Part shown: positions 42,368 to 50,690 of the stretch, in pieces
How positions within the stretch are numbered: position 1 is the first letter of the stretch
How the letters are laid out: every line of letters starts with the position of its first letter
Source of the DNA: Fibrobacter sp.
GTDB lineage: Bacteria > Fibrobacterota > Fibrobacteria > Fibrobacterales > Fibrobacteraceae
Length of the DNA: 62,645 nt
Direction of reading: 5' to 3'
Assembly: GCA_017642335.1 (NCBI GenBank)
Contig: JAGCPF010000053.1
Coordinates: 1-62,645 of the forward strand
Position numbers and translations under genes: made by a program
Notes under the pieces: model-generated
Told to the model about the DNA's origin: nothing
The model's database searches: none
Seen by the model: only the letters and a program-made list of their open reading frames with translations

Positions 42368-44275
42368 ATGTCAAAGACTGCTCTTCGGTTTGCCTTTCTC
42401 TCTATACTCTCGCTTGCAGCGTTGCAGGCGTGTGGCGATGACTCGTCGACATCTTCACCCGATGATGACGAAGTGACAGTTTCCTCTGATTCTCAGAATA
42501 TATCGTCGGAAGGAAATTCCTCGGCTAAAGAATCAGACGACAAGAAGTCGTCTTCAAGTGTTAAGGACATTTCTTCGTCCTCGGTCAATAGTTCTTCTGC
42601 AAATGCAGATAGCTTGTCTTCGGGAAAGGTTGAAACATCCTCTTCGGACAAGGTGGAAAACTCGTCTTCGTCGGAAAAGGTTGTTACGGAGAGTTCTTCG
42701 TCTGCAGAAGGCAACAATGATTCATCGGTAAAGTTTGTTGATGGAATTATTTGGACTCCTGAATATGGGAAACGGGCGCGCACGTTCTTTAATAAGGTGG
42801 GTGAGGAATCCTTCCTGGATGAATCGACTCGCGCCCAGGATTCATCGGGTTGGTGGTACACCTTGACAGACTACGATGATGATGGAGATTCAAAAGTTGA
42901 ACTGACGTTTGCCTCGACTTACATGAACGCACTCTATACCTTGAAATACAATAACTGGCATTCTGAGCCGGATGGCCGTGGTGGACTCTATTTTGCTCCT
43001 GCGCCTTATCCTTATGCGTCCGTAGGATTTACCTTGTCGCCTGACGGCAAGGCGGTGGATATTTCCTCGTGGGATGGCCTGTGTATTACGTATTCGACTC
43101 AGAATAGTGTTGAAGTTGAATTCGTGTCAAGTGTAGATGCTGCTATTGACAATGCTTCTTACAGGGCGATTCTTCCCGGCACTTTGTATATCTATGGAGA
43201 ACCAGCAAGGGTTGAAACTGTAAACCTGTCTTTTGCCTCTGAGGATTTTACCCGGCCGGATTGGCTTACTACCAAGCTGGGGCAAGGTACGGTATCTGGA
43301 CCTGTTCCCAGTTTAGCGGAAACTAAAAAGAGTATGTTGGGACTGCGGATAAAGTATTCTAACGACGAGGCGAAAGCTTCTTGTACAAATGGGACGGACT
43401 TGTGCCCATCGGAAAAAATTGGATCTGTCAGAATATTCAAGATCGGCCTATACGGGAAGTGTGATGATGGTGCTTCGACATTGCCCAAATCATCGTCTTC
43501 AGTTGCGCAGTCAAGTTCCTCTCATTTTTCGGCTAAGATTATGCCGGCGGGGACTTACAACTGTTCCGAATACAAGTGCGTGAATACGGATTATCTCAAT
43601 GAGAATGTTGATTATGGCGAATTCTTGGATACGCGTGATAATCAGGTGTACAAGACGGTCAAGGTTGCTGGCAGGGTATGGCTGGCGCAGAATCTGAACT
43701 ATGCTGATTCCTCGCAGAGTAGCTATTTGAAAGGTCAGTCATGGTGCTTTGACGGATTGAGGTCTAATTGCGCGACGTATGGGCGTATTTACAGTTGGGC
43801 CGCTACCATGGGCAAAAACGAGGATGAGTGTGGTTACGGTCACCTGTGCAGTTTAGGCGGAGGAAAGAGTGATTGGAATTTCCGTACGCAAGGTGTGTGT
43901 CCGGAAGGGTGGTTCGTTCCTAGTTACAATGATTGGAAATCACTGGTGGATACCGTGGGAGACAATTGGTATCGCTTGGTCCCGGAAACGCCTTGGAGTA
44001 TCGTGGCTACGGATACCGTCCCGATGGCGGAATTGAACCAGTATGGATTTACTGCATTACCTGCTGGTTATAGGGTGTCTACCTCTTATGAAAGAATTGG
44101 TAGCTATGCCTACTGGTGGACTTCTAGGGAAGAAGATGCCTGGACAGGGACGTCTGCGATGATTTCGCTGAAACAGATGTCTTCGGACCGTCGTCGTGTC
44201 GGTAAGGTAACGTTTGCTACCAATAAGGAAAACGGAAAGAACTATTCGATGTATGTCCGTTGTGTCACGGACTAA
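42368..44275 (+). CDS. FISUMP lipoprotein with an additional N-terminal domain
   Basis: A 635-residue lipoprotein (signal ending LQAC-GDD; AGGAGG before ATG). It has a poly-Ser linker (~30-125), a ~240-residue beta-rich domain (GWWYTLTDYDDDGDSKVEL, LCITYSTQNSVEVEF, IKYSNDE...IGSVRIFKIGLYG), which resembles a CBM11/CIA30-like carbohydrate-binding fold by strand pattern, a second Ser linker, and a C-terminal FISUMP domain (RVWLAQNLNYADSS, YGRIYSWAATMG, GVCPEGWFVPSYNDWKSL, MYVRCVTD). The layout resembles a substrate-binding surface protein. Promoter candidate: TTGCAA-16-TATATT upstream. Confidence 0.87.
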   Translation: MSKTALRFAFLSILSLAALQACGDDSSTSSPDDDEVTVSSDSQNISSEGNSSAKESDDKKSSSSVKDISSSSVNSSSANADSLSSGKVETSSSDKVENSSSSEKVVTESSSSAEGNNDSSVKFVDGIIWTPEYGKRARTFFNKVGEESFLDESTRAQDSSGWWYTLTDYDDDGDSKVELTFASTYMNALYTLKYNNWHSEPDGRGGLYFAPAPYPYASVGFTLSPDGKAVDISSWDGLCITYSTQNSVEVEFVSSVDAAIDNASYRAILPGTLYIYGEPARVETVNLSFASEDFTRPDWLTTKLGQGTVSGPVPSLAETKKSMLGLRIKYSNDEAKASCTNGTDLCPSEKIGSVRIFKIGLYGKCDDGASTLPKSSSSVAQSSSSHFSAKIMPAGTYNCSEYKCVNTDYLNENVDYGEFLDTRDNQVYKTVKVAGRVWLAQNLNYADSSQSSYLKGQSWCFDGLRSNCATYGRIYSWAATMGKNEDECGYGHLCSLGGGKSDWNFRTQGVCPEGWFVPSYNDWKSLVDTVGDNWYRLVPETPWSIVATDTVPMAELNQYGFTALPAGYRVSTSYERIGSYAYWWTSREEDAWTGTSAMISLKQMSSDRRRVGKVTFATNKENGKNYSMYVRCVTD

Positions 44276-44291
44276 CTCTTTTGATTTAGGA

Positions 44292-44320
44292 TTGGCTTTC
44301 CCATCAAAATATGGTATATT
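44292..44320 (+). promoter_or_regulatory. Promoter of the zeta-toxin module
   Basis: TTGGCT (44292-44297), 17 nt, TATATT (44315-44320). GAGG follows at 44331-44334, 6 nt before the ATG. Confidence 0.6.
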
Positions 44321-44340
44321 TGTACATATAGAGGCGACCG

Positions 44341-44520
44341 ATGTGCGAAACTAAGAAATTACACGAGCTATACGAAGAATGTAAACGGATGAATTTTACC
44401 GATTCATCTGAGTTGGTTGAAAGTGCCCAGTCTGCTGAGGAAGCGGATTTTTTTGCCAAGGTTTGTGATATCATCTTGCAGCAGAAGCAAGACAAGGTTG
44501 TTGAAACAAACAGGTTTTAG
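44341..44520 (+). CDS. Small antitoxin-like protein upstream of zeta toxin
   Basis: A 59-residue acidic helical protein (MCETKKLHELYEECKRMNFT, then SSELVESAQSAEEADFFAKV and a C-terminal helix). Start 44341 has GAGG upstream. The stop TAG touches the TTG start of the zeta-type kinase with no gap, the arrangement of a coupled antitoxin-toxin pair. It is short and acidic like epsilon-type antitoxins, though I see no sequence match to epsilon. Confidence 0.7.
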   Translation: MCETKKLHELYEECKRMNFTDSSELVESAQSAEEADFFAKVCDIILQQKQDKVVETNRF

Positions 44521-45078
44521 TTGCCTAAGTTTATTGTATTTGCCGGTCCCAATGGTTGTGGGAAATCCACCCTGTTTCATACGAACAGGGATGTTTTTGA
44601 TATTCCTAGGATAAATGTGGATGAGATTGTGCGTGAGAATGGTGGTGATTGGCGTAATTCTGCCGATTTAATGCATGCGGGCCGTCTCGCTCTAAAAAGG
44701 CTTAAATCCTGTATGGAGAAAATGGAGTCTTTTAATCAGGAGACGACGCTATGTGGAAATTCTGTGCTTCAAAATATTCAACGAGCGCATAATCTTGGAT
44801 ATGAGGTAGAACTATATTTTGTTTGTGTTGAAAATGTTGAACTCGCAAAGACTCGAATTCGTAAGCGAGTTGCTGCTGGTGGACATGGAATTCCCGATGC
44901 GGATGTTGAACGCCGTTATACGGAATCGTTACAAAAATTGAAGTCCGCGATTCCCTTATGTCAAAAAGTCGAATTGTATGACAATACTGAAAAGTTCAGA
45001 AAAATCGCAACGCTAAAAAATGGGCGAGCGTCCTATTTGGCTGAAGAAATCCCTGAATGGGCGAAGACTTTCGTATAA
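44521..45078 (+). CDS. Zeta-toxin family kinase
   Basis: A 185-residue P-loop kinase. Walker A is FAGPNGCGKST (7-17), with NVDEIVREN, the zeta-signature substrate segment FNQETTLCGNS, and the C-terminal RVAAGGHGIPDADVERRY lid typical of the family. Zeta toxins phosphorylate UDP-N-acetylglucosamine and block wall synthesis. The start is TTG, immediately after the stop of the upstream small gene, so translation is presumably coupled. Confidence 0.9.
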   Translation: MPKFIVFAGPNGCGKSTLFHTNRDVFDIPRINVDEIVRENGGDWRNSADLMHAGRLALKRLKSCMEKMESFNQETTLCGNSVLQNIQRAHNLGYEVELYFVCVENVELAKTRIRKRVAAGGHGIPDADVERRYTESLQKLKSAIPLCQKVELYDNTEKFRKIATLKNGRASYLAEEIPEWAKTFV

Positions 45079-45173
45079 CTCTTCCTCTATACCAAAAGTA
45101 AAGCAAAAAAAGCGAACTTGTCTGTTGCACTTAGCCTCCTTTTTTTGTGGGCTTTTCTTTGTATTATACAATG

Positions 45174-45263
45174 TGTATAGTATTTTCAATTTACAATCCT
45201 AAAATTAATAGAATTTTATGATTTTTGCATAAAAAACTTGATTTTGTATAGTATTTTTCATTT
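45174..45263. repeat. Repeated AT-rich sites upstream of the TIGR02147 regulator
   Basis: TGTATAGTATTTTCAATTT (45174-45192) and TGTATAGTATTTTTCATTT (from 45245) are near-identical, 71 bp apart. Also TGTATTATACA near 45160 and TATATTATACAG at 45285-45296. They are candidate operators for autoregulation. Confidence 0.5.
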
Positions 45264-45290
45264 GCTTTTTTGAAAAATATAACGTATATT
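45262..45290 (+). promoter_or_regulatory. Promoter of the TIGR02147 gene, probably leaderless
   Basis: TTGCTT (45262-45267), 17 nt, TATATT (45285-45290), then 7 nt to ATG 45298. No Shine-Dalgarno sequence. Same geometry as the promoters at 1933 and 4510. Confidence 0.65.
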
Positions 45291-45297
45291 ATACAGT

Positions 45298-46131
45298 ATG
45301 AAGCCGATTCTCGAATATAAGGACTACCGCCTGTATATACAGGACTACTACGACGAGCGCAAGCGCTTGGGTGCGTTCTCGTGGCGCGAGTTCTGCAAGA
45401 GTGCCGGATTTTCCTCGCCGAATTTCCTGAAGCTCGTCTGCCTGGGCGAAAGCAGGCTCGGCTCCCAAAAGGTCGAGAGCGTCGCGGACGCCATGGGCCT
45501 TGTCGGCTACGAGAAGGACTACTTCCGCGTGATGGTCACGTTCTGCAACGCCAAGAAGGACCCCGTCAAGAAGGCCGCCCTTCTCGAAATGGATAAAATC
45601 GCGCGGGAACACAAGATGCGCGTCGTCGACGGAGAAACTTTCCAGTATTACGAATCCTGGAAATACCCTGTATTGAGGGAACTGGTCCCGATGATGCCGG
45701 GCGCGAACCCCCGCGATATTGCCGAGGAATGCAAGGAACACGTGTCCGCCGAAGAGGTGCGCGACATCCTCAGTTTCTTGGTCAAGGCCGGGTTCCTGAA
45801 GAAGGACGGGGACAAGGTCTATTCCCAGACGGAACAGAACGTCATCGGCTCCAACGAGGCTTTGCCCATCGCCATCCGCGCCATGCACAAGGAGATGGCG
45901 AACATGGCGGCCCGCGCCGTCGACCGTTATTCTCCAAGCGAACGTTACTTTACCGGGCTCACGATTGGCGTGAACGAGGAGGCTAGCAAGAGGATAGTCG
46001 ACGAAATAAATGCCTGCTGCAAGAAGGTCCTCTCCATCGCCAACGAATACGACGATTCCGACCAAGTCTGCCGAGTCAATTTCCAGTTTTTCCCGTTCAC
46101 GGACAAGATAAAGGAGGCTTCCCATGCTTAA
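45298..46131 (+). CDS. TIGR02147-family regulator
   Basis: A 277-residue member of the Fibrobacter paralogous family TIGR02147 (DUF4423 region). Evidence: ILEYKDYRLYIQDYYDERKR at the start, FSSPNFLKLVCLGESRLG (a helix-turn-helix-like segment), YFRVMVTFCNAKKDP, and the C-terminal FTGLTIGVNEEASKRIVDEI...QVCRVNFQFFPFT. Members typically sit directly before lipoprotein genes. Here its 3' end overlaps the first of six by 8 nt and supplies AAGGAGG. A transcriptional role is inferred from the winged-helix-like look and gene order. Confidence 0.85.
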   Translation: MKPILEYKDYRLYIQDYYDERKRLGAFSWREFCKSAGFSSPNFLKLVCLGESRLGSQKVESVADAMGLVGYEKDYFRVMVTFCNAKKDPVKKAALLEMDKIAREHKMRVVDGETFQYYESWKYPVLRELVPMMPGANPRDIAEECKEHVSAEEVRDILSFLVKAGFLKKDGDKVYSQTEQNVIGSNEALPIAIRAMHKEMANMAARAVDRYSPSERYFTGLTIGVNEEASKRIVDEINACCKKVLSIANEYDDSDQVCRVNFQFFPFTDKIKEASHA

Positions 46132-46885
46132 GAATCTTGCTCTTGCCGCATGGTCTCTTTCCTTGCTGCTCATCGTTGCGTGTTCTAGCGACGTGGATGT
46201 CGCTGGGGGAGGGTCCATCGATCCCAACGCCAATAGAGGCCTTGTAAATGTATCCGAGAAAAGTAGTTCATCGGAAAGTTCGCTTGTTAATGATGACAAT
46301 GGGTCGGCAGCCAGCAGCAGTTCCAAAGCGAAAAGCAGCCCTTCTGTAGAAGAAAGCAGTTCCTCGAGCGATAGAGGGTCGAATAATCTTGCCCCGGACA
46401 TACATCCATCTTCGTCCGATGATGAAGGAGATACGGTTTATCGTATGGATACGATTGTTAATCCTTCTGTCCCGGACACTATTTATTACCTGGCAAGGAA
46501 TTTCTCCGCCCAGTGCATCATCGACTATGTCAAAGTGGATTCGGCCGAACTTGTTCCCGTTACGGACGAGCCGGTTGCCGCCGCGGACGTTCTGGGCGCA
46601 TCAGCGTACAAGTCCGTCGACGGGGATTCCGTAAACATCTACCTGGATGGCGCATATCTTAATACTCCCTGCGATTCGGCAGAAGAGGTTCAATTCTTCG
46701 AAGAAATCAATTCCGGAAACAAGATCCCCGTCGGCCTGGTGAACGATACATTGTCGATGACCCTTCGCTGGGATAAAACTTGCGCCTGCGCCGCGACGGT
46801 CTCCTTTACGCTGGACAAGCCGGACACTGATTTCAACTACATCATTTTTGACTTATGGATGCCTATCCTGTTCGAGGAAAGGTAA
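46124..46885 (+). CDS. Lipoprotein, first of the TIGR02147-linked cluster
   Basis: A 253-residue lipoprotein (signal ending LLLIVAC-SSD), with a Ser-rich linker (~45-100) and a beta-rich C-terminal domain with three Cys (AQCIIDY, TPCDSAEE, TCACAATVSFTLD). The pattern TCACAATVSFTL resembles RCPCNFEIKFAV in the next protein, so both share a module. Function unknown. Confidence 0.8.
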   Translation: MLKNLALAAWSLSLLLIVACSSDVDVAGGGSIDPNANRGLVNVSEKSSSSESSLVNDDNGSAASSSSKAKSSPSVEESSSSSDRGSNNLAPDIHPSSSDDEGDTVYRMDTIVNPSVPDTIYYLARNFSAQCIIDYVKVDSAELVPVTDEPVAAADVLGASAYKSVDGDSVNIYLDGAYLNTPCDSAEEVQFFEEINSGNKIPVGLVNDTLSMTLRWDKTCACAATVSFTLDKPDTDFNYIIFDLWMPILFEER

Positions 46886-46896
46886 AGGGGGTTCAT

Positions 46897-48456
46897 ATGA
46901 AGAAGATACTTGCAAACATTGCCGCCTCGGCACTCATTCCGTTGACCCTGGCCTTTGTGGCCTGCGGGGACGAAAAGACTTCAAGCGTGGTTAACGTGGA
47001 ATCGCCAGAAACGTCCGTCGTGGGGGATACGGCCTCGACCGCGATTGATCAAGACGTGTCCGACATCTCCGATAACGATTCGGTATCCCAAAAAACAGTG
47101 CTTGCCAATTCGGGCCCTTGTAGCCTTAATTATACCAATGGAGGAGACCTAGCCTACCTGACCAATAACGAAAAAGTCGGTTACCAGATTATTATTCCGG
47201 ACGTGTCTGCTATCGGATATTACACAGATACTGAACTTAAAGCAGAACGTATTGGAGATACCCTGGAGGTTATGTATCCTAGTGATACGATTGCCATATT
47301 GGATTGGATATGTTACGTGTATTATACGTTTAATATTCCGGAAGAAGATGCGGATGTCAAATATCTAAAATACATTAGAAATGTTTATAAGGTCGTTCCT
47401 GGCCCCGCTCCCGAAAAAGCGCCCGATACGTCATGTGTTTATTTTCCGCATGAACCTTATGAAGAAGGTGTTTACGATTCAACCTTCTGTATAATAAAGA
47501 CATTCAGCCCGTCTGCCGAAGGTGTTTATGATACGACCTGGACCTTCTTCCCGTACGACTTATATCAATCTTCTTCGTCCGACTCAACCATAGGATCGTC
47601 TTCGTCTGTGGCAAAAAGTTCTTCGTCTGCTGCAAAAGTCGGGAGCACGCACCAGGTAATTACGGATGCCACCGGCCAGTGCCAAGAGACGGTCCGGGGA
47701 GCGGACCCGCTGCTGGACGGTGCTTCGCTAGATACGGTTTCCATAAATGATGGAAAAGTTCCTCCCGTTGCCTATAGGTATGTCAGTACCGAACGGACCG
47801 GCTTTACGTTGGAAAATATTTCGCTCTCATGCGGTGTCGTCGTCGATACGCTGGATGCCAATGTTTCAGGAGATACGGTCCATGTGAAGGCAAAGTTCGA
47901 CCGTTCAAACGCAATGAGGTGCCCCTGCAATTTCGAAATCAAATTTGCCGTGGAAAACAACGAAGCCTACGCGTTAGCGACAGTCCTCTCCATTGAAGGC
48001 GCGACCGGTGAGCCGTTCTTTATGGAAATTATCGATATGGATGTCATAACGGTCGAAGAAATGCACCAGTTTGCAAAAGACATTGCCATAGAATGCAAGA
48101 ACGACAGGCAGACGCTTAACAGGCCTATGCTATCGAAAACGACATTTGCCCCGGATTTCGACACCACTTCGACGAAGCATATCGCCGGGAGAGTAGTCGG
48201 CGATGACGGGTTCGACATGATTCTCATCAACGAACTCGACGTGGGTTGCGGCGTGGAGAACGTGAACTTCGAAGTCTCGGCCTCGAACGACACGCTGTAC
48301 GTTCAGCCTTCCGCCGGATTGTTTGGCACGAACTGCATTTGTCCGTCGCGAATCAATTTCAAGATAGAACAGAATTCCCGTTTCTCGAATACCAACGTTC
48401 TCGTATTCGGCCATTTTGAACCGATGCCGCTTGTGACAGCCGTTCGAATCGATTAG
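46897..48456 (+). CDS. Lipoprotein with three repeat-related modules
   Basis: A 519-residue lipoprotein (start 46897 behind AAAGGGGG; lipobox FVAC-GDE). Residues ~70-175 are a module shared with the small lipoproteins at 49131-50591: GYQIIIPD...ERIGDTLEV...EDADVKYLKYIRNVYKVVPGPAPE. A Ser linker follows, then two related ~120-residue domains with DT.SINDGKVPP, ISLSCGVVVDTL and MRCPCNFEIKFAV in the first, and VGCGVENVNFEV and TNCICPSRINFKI in the second. Ligand unknown. Confidence 0.8.
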   Translation: MKKILANIAASALIPLTLAFVACGDEKTSSVVNVESPETSVVGDTASTAIDQDVSDISDNDSVSQKTVLANSGPCSLNYTNGGDLAYLTNNEKVGYQIIIPDVSAIGYYTDTELKAERIGDTLEVMYPSDTIAILDWICYVYYTFNIPEEDADVKYLKYIRNVYKVVPGPAPEKAPDTSCVYFPHEPYEEGVYDSTFCIIKTFSPSAEGVYDTTWTFFPYDLYQSSSSDSTIGSSSSVAKSSSSAAKVGSTHQVITDATGQCQETVRGADPLLDGASLDTVSINDGKVPPVAYRYVSTERTGFTLENISLSCGVVVDTLDANVSGDTVHVKAKFDRSNAMRCPCNFEIKFAVENNEAYALATVLSIEGATGEPFFMEIIDMDVITVEEMHQFAKDIAIECKNDRQTLNRPMLSKTTFAPDFDTTSTKHIAGRVVGDDGFDMILINELDVGCGVENVNFEVSASNDTLYVQPSAGLFGTNCICPSRINFKIEQNSRFSNTNVLVFGHFEPMPLVTAVRID

Positions 48457-48490
48457 GACGGTTCGCCAAGAATAATTAAAGGGAGGAAAT

Positions 48491-49117
48491 ATGAAAAAGC
48501 ATCACAAATATATCGGCATTATTTTACTCGGGCTGGCCGCTGTCACTTGCACTGCCTGCGGTGGCGACGTAGCCACTAGCAGCATTGGCGCAGGTGGCAA
48601 GAGCGATTTCCTCGATGTAGATTCCCTGGTGGCCTCGGTCAGGTCGCCTGCAGCAACAACGGATACTTGCGTCACGGCCAAGCAGTTCTGCGAGACGCTA
48701 TTCGATGAAAGATATAACGGGGCTCAAGCAGCCGACAATATCGTCAACGACAAGGTAAATGAAATCCTTAAAGGCCCGGAGTCTGGAAAGTATTCCCTAA
48801 GTTACAAGAACTGCCTTCAGAACCTTAAGGATCATTATGAATTAATGACGCCTATGCCGAACGTGATTCCTGCATGTCAGGATATGGAAGGCTTCGTTCC
48901 CGGGGATTCGGTTTACATTTCGTTGACCTATCCCGAAAGATTACAGAATATTTTGGATGCAGGAACCTGCAACGACGGCGTACCCAGCCATTTCAAGGTC
49001 AATTCCGTTTACCTGGATGAGGAAAAAGAGAACAACGAGAAGTATATCAAGGATTTAAGGAATGCGCTGAAGACGCATATCAATACAATCGAAACAAATT
49101 GCGGAAACCAATTTTAG
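48491..49117 (+). CDS. Hypothetical lipoprotein of the cluster
   Basis: A 208-residue lipoprotein (signal ending CTAC-GGD; GGGAGG before ATG). Unlike its neighbours it is mostly helical, with six Cys (DTCVTAKQFC, KNCLQNL, PACQDM, GTCNDG, ETNCG). Family not recognised. Confidence 0.75.
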   Translation: MKKHHKYIGIILLGLAAVTCTACGGDVATSSIGAGGKSDFLDVDSLVASVRSPAATTDTCVTAKQFCETLFDERYNGAQAADNIVNDKVNEILKGPESGKYSLSYKNCLQNLKDHYELMTPMPNVIPACQDMEGFVPGDSVYISLTYPERLQNILDAGTCNDGVPSHFKVNSVYLDEEKENNEKYIKDLRNALKTHINTIETNCGNQF

Positions 49118-49130
49118 ATAGGGGGAGAAT

Positions 49131-49583
49131 ATGAAAAGAATTTTTGCATGTGCTGCGGCGCTGTCGCTTGCGCTTGTCGCCTGCGGAGACGACTCCTCGT
49201 CGGGTGCTTCAGAGCAGGGCTCTGCTCGAGAAGTGAACATGGCCTTCAAGGGCTGCTACGAAAGCCTTTCCAGAATTCTGTTAAAAGAAAGCTCAGAAAA
49301 TTTGCCGAAAGCGTATCTTTATCATGAAAACGATAAATACCAAGTGATGATCCCGAAGTTAGATGATTATTGCGGGTTTGCAGATGTGAAATTGGACGTA
49401 AACCGTTTCGGTGATACGCTTTCTGTCGATGTAAAATCAATCATTCCAACAAAATGCATGTGCGTGAGCGACCATTGGTTCGATATAGAGGCGAGGGATG
49501 CGGACATCAAGTACTTTGCATTCAGTCCTAAATCAAGTGGCAAAACGGTGTACGAGGTTGTCCCTGGTCCGGCTCCGGAATGA
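49131..49583 (+). CDS. Small lipoprotein, paralogue A
   Basis: A 150-residue lipoprotein (LALVAC-GDD; GGGGAG before ATG). The single domain runs FKGCYESLSR...AYLYHENDKYQVMIPKLDDYCGF to KCMCVSDHWFDIEARDADIKY, ending TVYEVVPGPAPE. It is a close paralogue of 49626-50099 and matches the N-terminal module of the 519-residue protein. Four conserved Cys probably form disulfides. Confidence 0.8.
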   Translation: MKRIFACAAALSLALVACGDDSSSGASEQGSAREVNMAFKGCYESLSRILLKESSENLPKAYLYHENDKYQVMIPKLDDYCGFADVKLDVNRFGDTLSVDVKSIIPTKCMCVSDHWFDIEARDADIKYFAFSPKSSGKTVYEVVPGPAPE

Positions 49584-49625
49584 CTGTAGGAATTCGTTCT
49601 TATGAAAGCTAAAAAGAAGGTTTGT

Positions 49626-50099
49626 ATGAAGAAGATACTTGCATACGCCATGGTTATGGTTTTCGCTCCCTTGCCGTTCGTGGCTTGTGGTAGCGATGAT
49701 TCACCGGCTGCTTCTGAGCAAAGCTCCGCACGAGAAGTGAGCATGTCCTTCAAGGGCTGCTACGAAAACCTTTCCAAGAAGGTATCCTTGCTGAAAGAGA
49801 GCTCGGAAGATTTGCCGTTGGCATATCTGTATAACGAAAACGGCAAATATCGGTTGATGATTCCGAAAATGGATGACTATTGTGGCTTTGACAAGGTGAT
49901 GATGGACGTGGAACGTTCTGGCGATACGCTGCGAATCGATGTCACGGCGATGATTCCGACAGCGTGCAAGTGCGTGAGCGACCATTGGTTCGATATAGAG
50001 GCAAGGGATGCGGATATCAAGTACTTTGCGCACGCTCCTTACAATAAAAAAGAGACGGTGTACGAGGTGGTCCCTGGCCCAGCTCCTGAAGGGTTGTAG
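49626..50099 (+). CDS. Small lipoprotein, paralogue B
   Basis: A 157-residue lipoprotein. The start MKKILAYAMVMVFAPLPFVAC was chosen at 49626 (AAGG upstream). It shares REV.M.FKGCYE.LS, DDYCGF and SDHWFDIEARDADIKYFA with paralogue A and ends TVYEVVPGPAPEGL. Its upstream ~50 bp (AAAG.TAAAAAG.AGGTTTGT) is also duplicated before the next gene, showing tandem duplication including the translation start. Confidence 0.8.
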   Translation: MKKILAYAMVMVFAPLPFVACGSDDSPAASEQSSAREVSMSFKGCYENLSKKVSLLKESSEDLPLAYLYNENGKYRLMIPKMDDYCGFDKVMMDVERSGDTLRIDVTAMIPTACKCVSDHWFDIEARDADIKYFAHAPYNKKETVYEVVPGPAPEGL

Positions 50100-50135
50100 G
50101 AATTTGTTCACATAAAAGTTAAAAAGCAGGTTTGT

Positions 50136-50591
50136 ATGAAAAAGATGCTTGCATACGCTGTTGCGCTGTCGCTTGCGCTTGTCGCCTGCGGAGACTCCTC
50201 GTCGGGTGCCAACGGAAGGAAAACAAATCGGTATGAGACCTTGCATGTCGGGGACTGCGACGAATCCTTCAGCCATTGCCCCCGTAGTACAGGGGCTTTC
50301 ATGTTGCAAGGGGAGGACGGAGGTTATCAGGTGCTTCTTGATGGAATACAGTTGACCTCCATTGAAATTGATGGTGATTATTACTCCGAACGTTCCGGTG
50401 ATACCTTGTCCATTTGGGATGACGTTGAAATACGTGACGTTATTACGTTGTATTGCCCTGTCGAAGCCCGATTTGACATTTCTGAGGCAGATGCCGATAT
50501 CAAGTATTTAAAGTTCTATGGGAATGTCTATGACGTTTTGCCTGCCGATTCTCGCAAAACGATAGACTCTTGCCTTAAAGAATGGAACTAA
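50136..50591 (+). CDS. Small lipoprotein, paralogue C
   Basis: A 151-residue lipoprotein (LALVAC-GDS), the more divergent last member: GGYQVLLDGIQLTSIEIDGD, ERSGDTLSIWDDV and ISEADADIKYLKFYGNVYDVLP. It keeps the module's GDTL and DADIKYLKF...NVY motifs but lacks the PGPAPE end. A terminator follows. Confidence 0.78.
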   Translation: MKKMLAYAVALSLALVACGDSSSGANGRKTNRYETLHVGDCDESFSHCPRSTGAFMLQGEDGGYQVLLDGIQLTSIEIDGDYYSERSGDTLSIWDDVEIRDVITLYCPVEARFDISEADADIKYLKFYGNVYDVLPADSRKTIDSCLKEWN

Positions 50592-50605
50592 ATTTCGCAA
50601 AAACA

Positions 50606-50629
50606 AAGGAGGCCAGTCCTCCTTTTTTT
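50606..50629 (+). terminator. Rho-independent terminator of the lipoprotein cluster
   Basis: AAGGAGG-CCAGT-CCTCCTT followed by T, 15 nt after the last stop codon. Confidence 0.88.
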
Positions 50630-50690
50630 ATTTTTGTAACTGCAATGCGCCGAAGGCGCCCCAACCACCAACCACTATTTACTAATCACT

